Notes under the pieces: generated by a model
The model's input: the letters and a program-made list of their open reading frames with translations, nothing else
Told to the model about the DNA's origin: nothing
The model's database searches: none
Source: an uncultured Devosia sp.
GTDB lineage: Bacteria; Pseudomonadota; Alphaproteobacteria; Rhizobiales; Devosiaceae
Direction: 5' to 3'
Length of the DNA stretch: 13,571 bases
Assembly: GCA_946480655.1 (NCBI GenBank)
Contig: CAMLKN010000042.1
Location: 1 to 13,571, forward strand
Shown: piece after piece, positions 13,096 through 13,571 of the stretch
How positions within the stretch are numbered: the first letter of the stretch is position 1
How the letters are laid out: each line of letters starts with the position of its first letter
Position numbers and translations under genes: made by a program

Positions 13096-13437
13096 ATGTA
13101 TTTTAAGAAGGCGATTCTTAGTCTGGTGATGACGCTTGTGGGAACGGGTATGACTTTCGCCCAGATCTCTCCGATGAAGCCCGAGGGTTGGACGGATCTG
13201 CAGGCCTGGTCGCATGGCCTCGGGCTCATCGTCAACGGACAGCGGATGTGCGGTCTCAACTATGATCAAGCCAAGATCGACGAGCACTACGCGATGACTG
13301 CAAACGTCAGCGGCTTGAGTATCGCGACACTCCGCCAAGCGGCAGCAGAATGGGCAGATATCCAGGCGCCTCACGTCACCCGCGAGACCTGCCAAACGGC
13401 ACGCAAGATCGCCTATCGGAACGGCTGGCTGGACTGA
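13096..13437 (+). CDS. Small secreted protein, unknown function
   Basis: A 113-residue protein with a signal peptide: basic MYFKK, a hydrophobic core (about 6-18), and a likely cleavage after GMTFA (A22). The mature part of about 91 residues is soluble and has exactly two Cys (52 and 99), consistent with one disulfide in the periplasm; it also has a Trp-rich start (GWTDLQAW) and ends RNGWLD. I do not recognise a family. The ATG at 13096 is supported by GGAGGG (13083-13088), a strong Shine-Dalgarno; the open frame extends upstream to a TTG inside the terminator, which is not a credible start. It looks slightly less GC-rich at its 5' end than its neighbours. A promoter between the terminator (ends 13055) and 13083 is not obvious. 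It converges on a P450 gene with 9 bp between stops. Confidence 0.75.
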   Translation: MYFKKAILSLVMTLVGTGMTFAQISPMKPEGWTDLQAWSHGLGLIVNGQRMCGLNYDQAKIDEHYAMTANVSGLSIATLRQAAAEWADIQAPHVTRETCQTARKIAYRNGWLD

Positions 13438-13446
13438 TCCGCGCGC

Positions 13447-13571
13447 CTAGCGCCACCCCACCATCAGCTTTTCCAGCCCGTGGAAGTGATAGACATTGCC
13501 GTAGCGCGGCGGCTCCACGATCCTGAGCTTCGGAAGCCGCTGGAACAGCACCCCCATCGCCTCCTGCAACT
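13447..13571 (-). CDS. Cytochrome P450, C-terminal end (partial)
   Basis: The minus strand carries the last 40 codons of a gene that enters from beyond the right edge, with its TAG at 13447-13449. The visible residues include EAMGVLFQRLPKLRI, PPRYGNVYHFHGLE and the end LMVGWR. This is the typical region after the heme-binding Cys of bacterial P450s: the L-helix end, 'L..RFP.L.L', then the beta segment 'FHGLE.L.V.W'. The heme-Cys motif itself is outside the window, so class and substrate cannot be named. Alternative: an unrelated protein with a chance match, which I think unlikely. Confidence 0.75.
   Translation of the reverse strand, partial: LQEAMGVLFQRLPKLRIVEPPRYGNVYHFHGLEKLMVGWR

Overview
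The window looks like a piece of an alphaproteobacterial chromosome, probably Hyphomicrobiales. The evidence is high GC, the mitochondrial-type (COX15-like) heme A synthase next to rplM-rpsI, an S9 protein with an N-terminal extension, a DUF2842 protein and rhizobial-style exopolysaccharide (EPS) proteins. A Devosia-like genus is a guess from protein style only. I see no insertion sequence, integrase, CRISPR array or prophage gene. The window is gene-dense and no gap exceeds about 170 bases.

Layout. (1) 1-1082: the 3' part of a tRNA-Pro(GGG), then a COG2334-type small-molecule kinase on +. (2) 1104-7936: an EPS/capsule locus in two divergent arms around a 151-bp intergenic region (4387-4537). 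The minus arm encodes a short outer-membrane-export (OPX) lipoprotein, a GT4 glycosyltransferase and a polyisoprenyl-phosphate sugar-1-phosphate transferase. The plus arm encodes a Wzz/GumC-type polysaccharide co-polymerase and a NodB-family deacetylase. Together these could start a repeat unit on undecaprenyl phosphate, add a sugar, control chain length and export, and deacetylate. No Wzx flippase or Wzy polymerase is present here. (3) 7937-9593: two small membrane-protein genes on -, one of them DUF2842, divergent from ctaA (heme A synthase). (4) 9594-10729: the rplM-rpsI operon with a candidate promoter, a leader hairpin and a strong intrinsic terminator. (5) 10824-13055: an SdpI-like membrane protein, then a dicarboxylate/amino acid:cation symporter with a structured leader and a strong terminator. 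(6) 13096-13571: a small secreted protein of unknown function, convergent with the C-terminal end of a cytochrome P450 that runs off the window.

Most genes are ordinary members of known families. The points most worth a second look are the EPS co-polymerase, whose C-terminal tyrosine-kinase-like domain has lost its Walker motifs and tyrosine tail; the symporter, with Lys and Gln where cation-binding Asn and Asp usually sit; paired RNA structures in the rplM and symporter leaders; and the two-gene small-membrane-protein unit beside ctaA. I found no convincing wholly new system.
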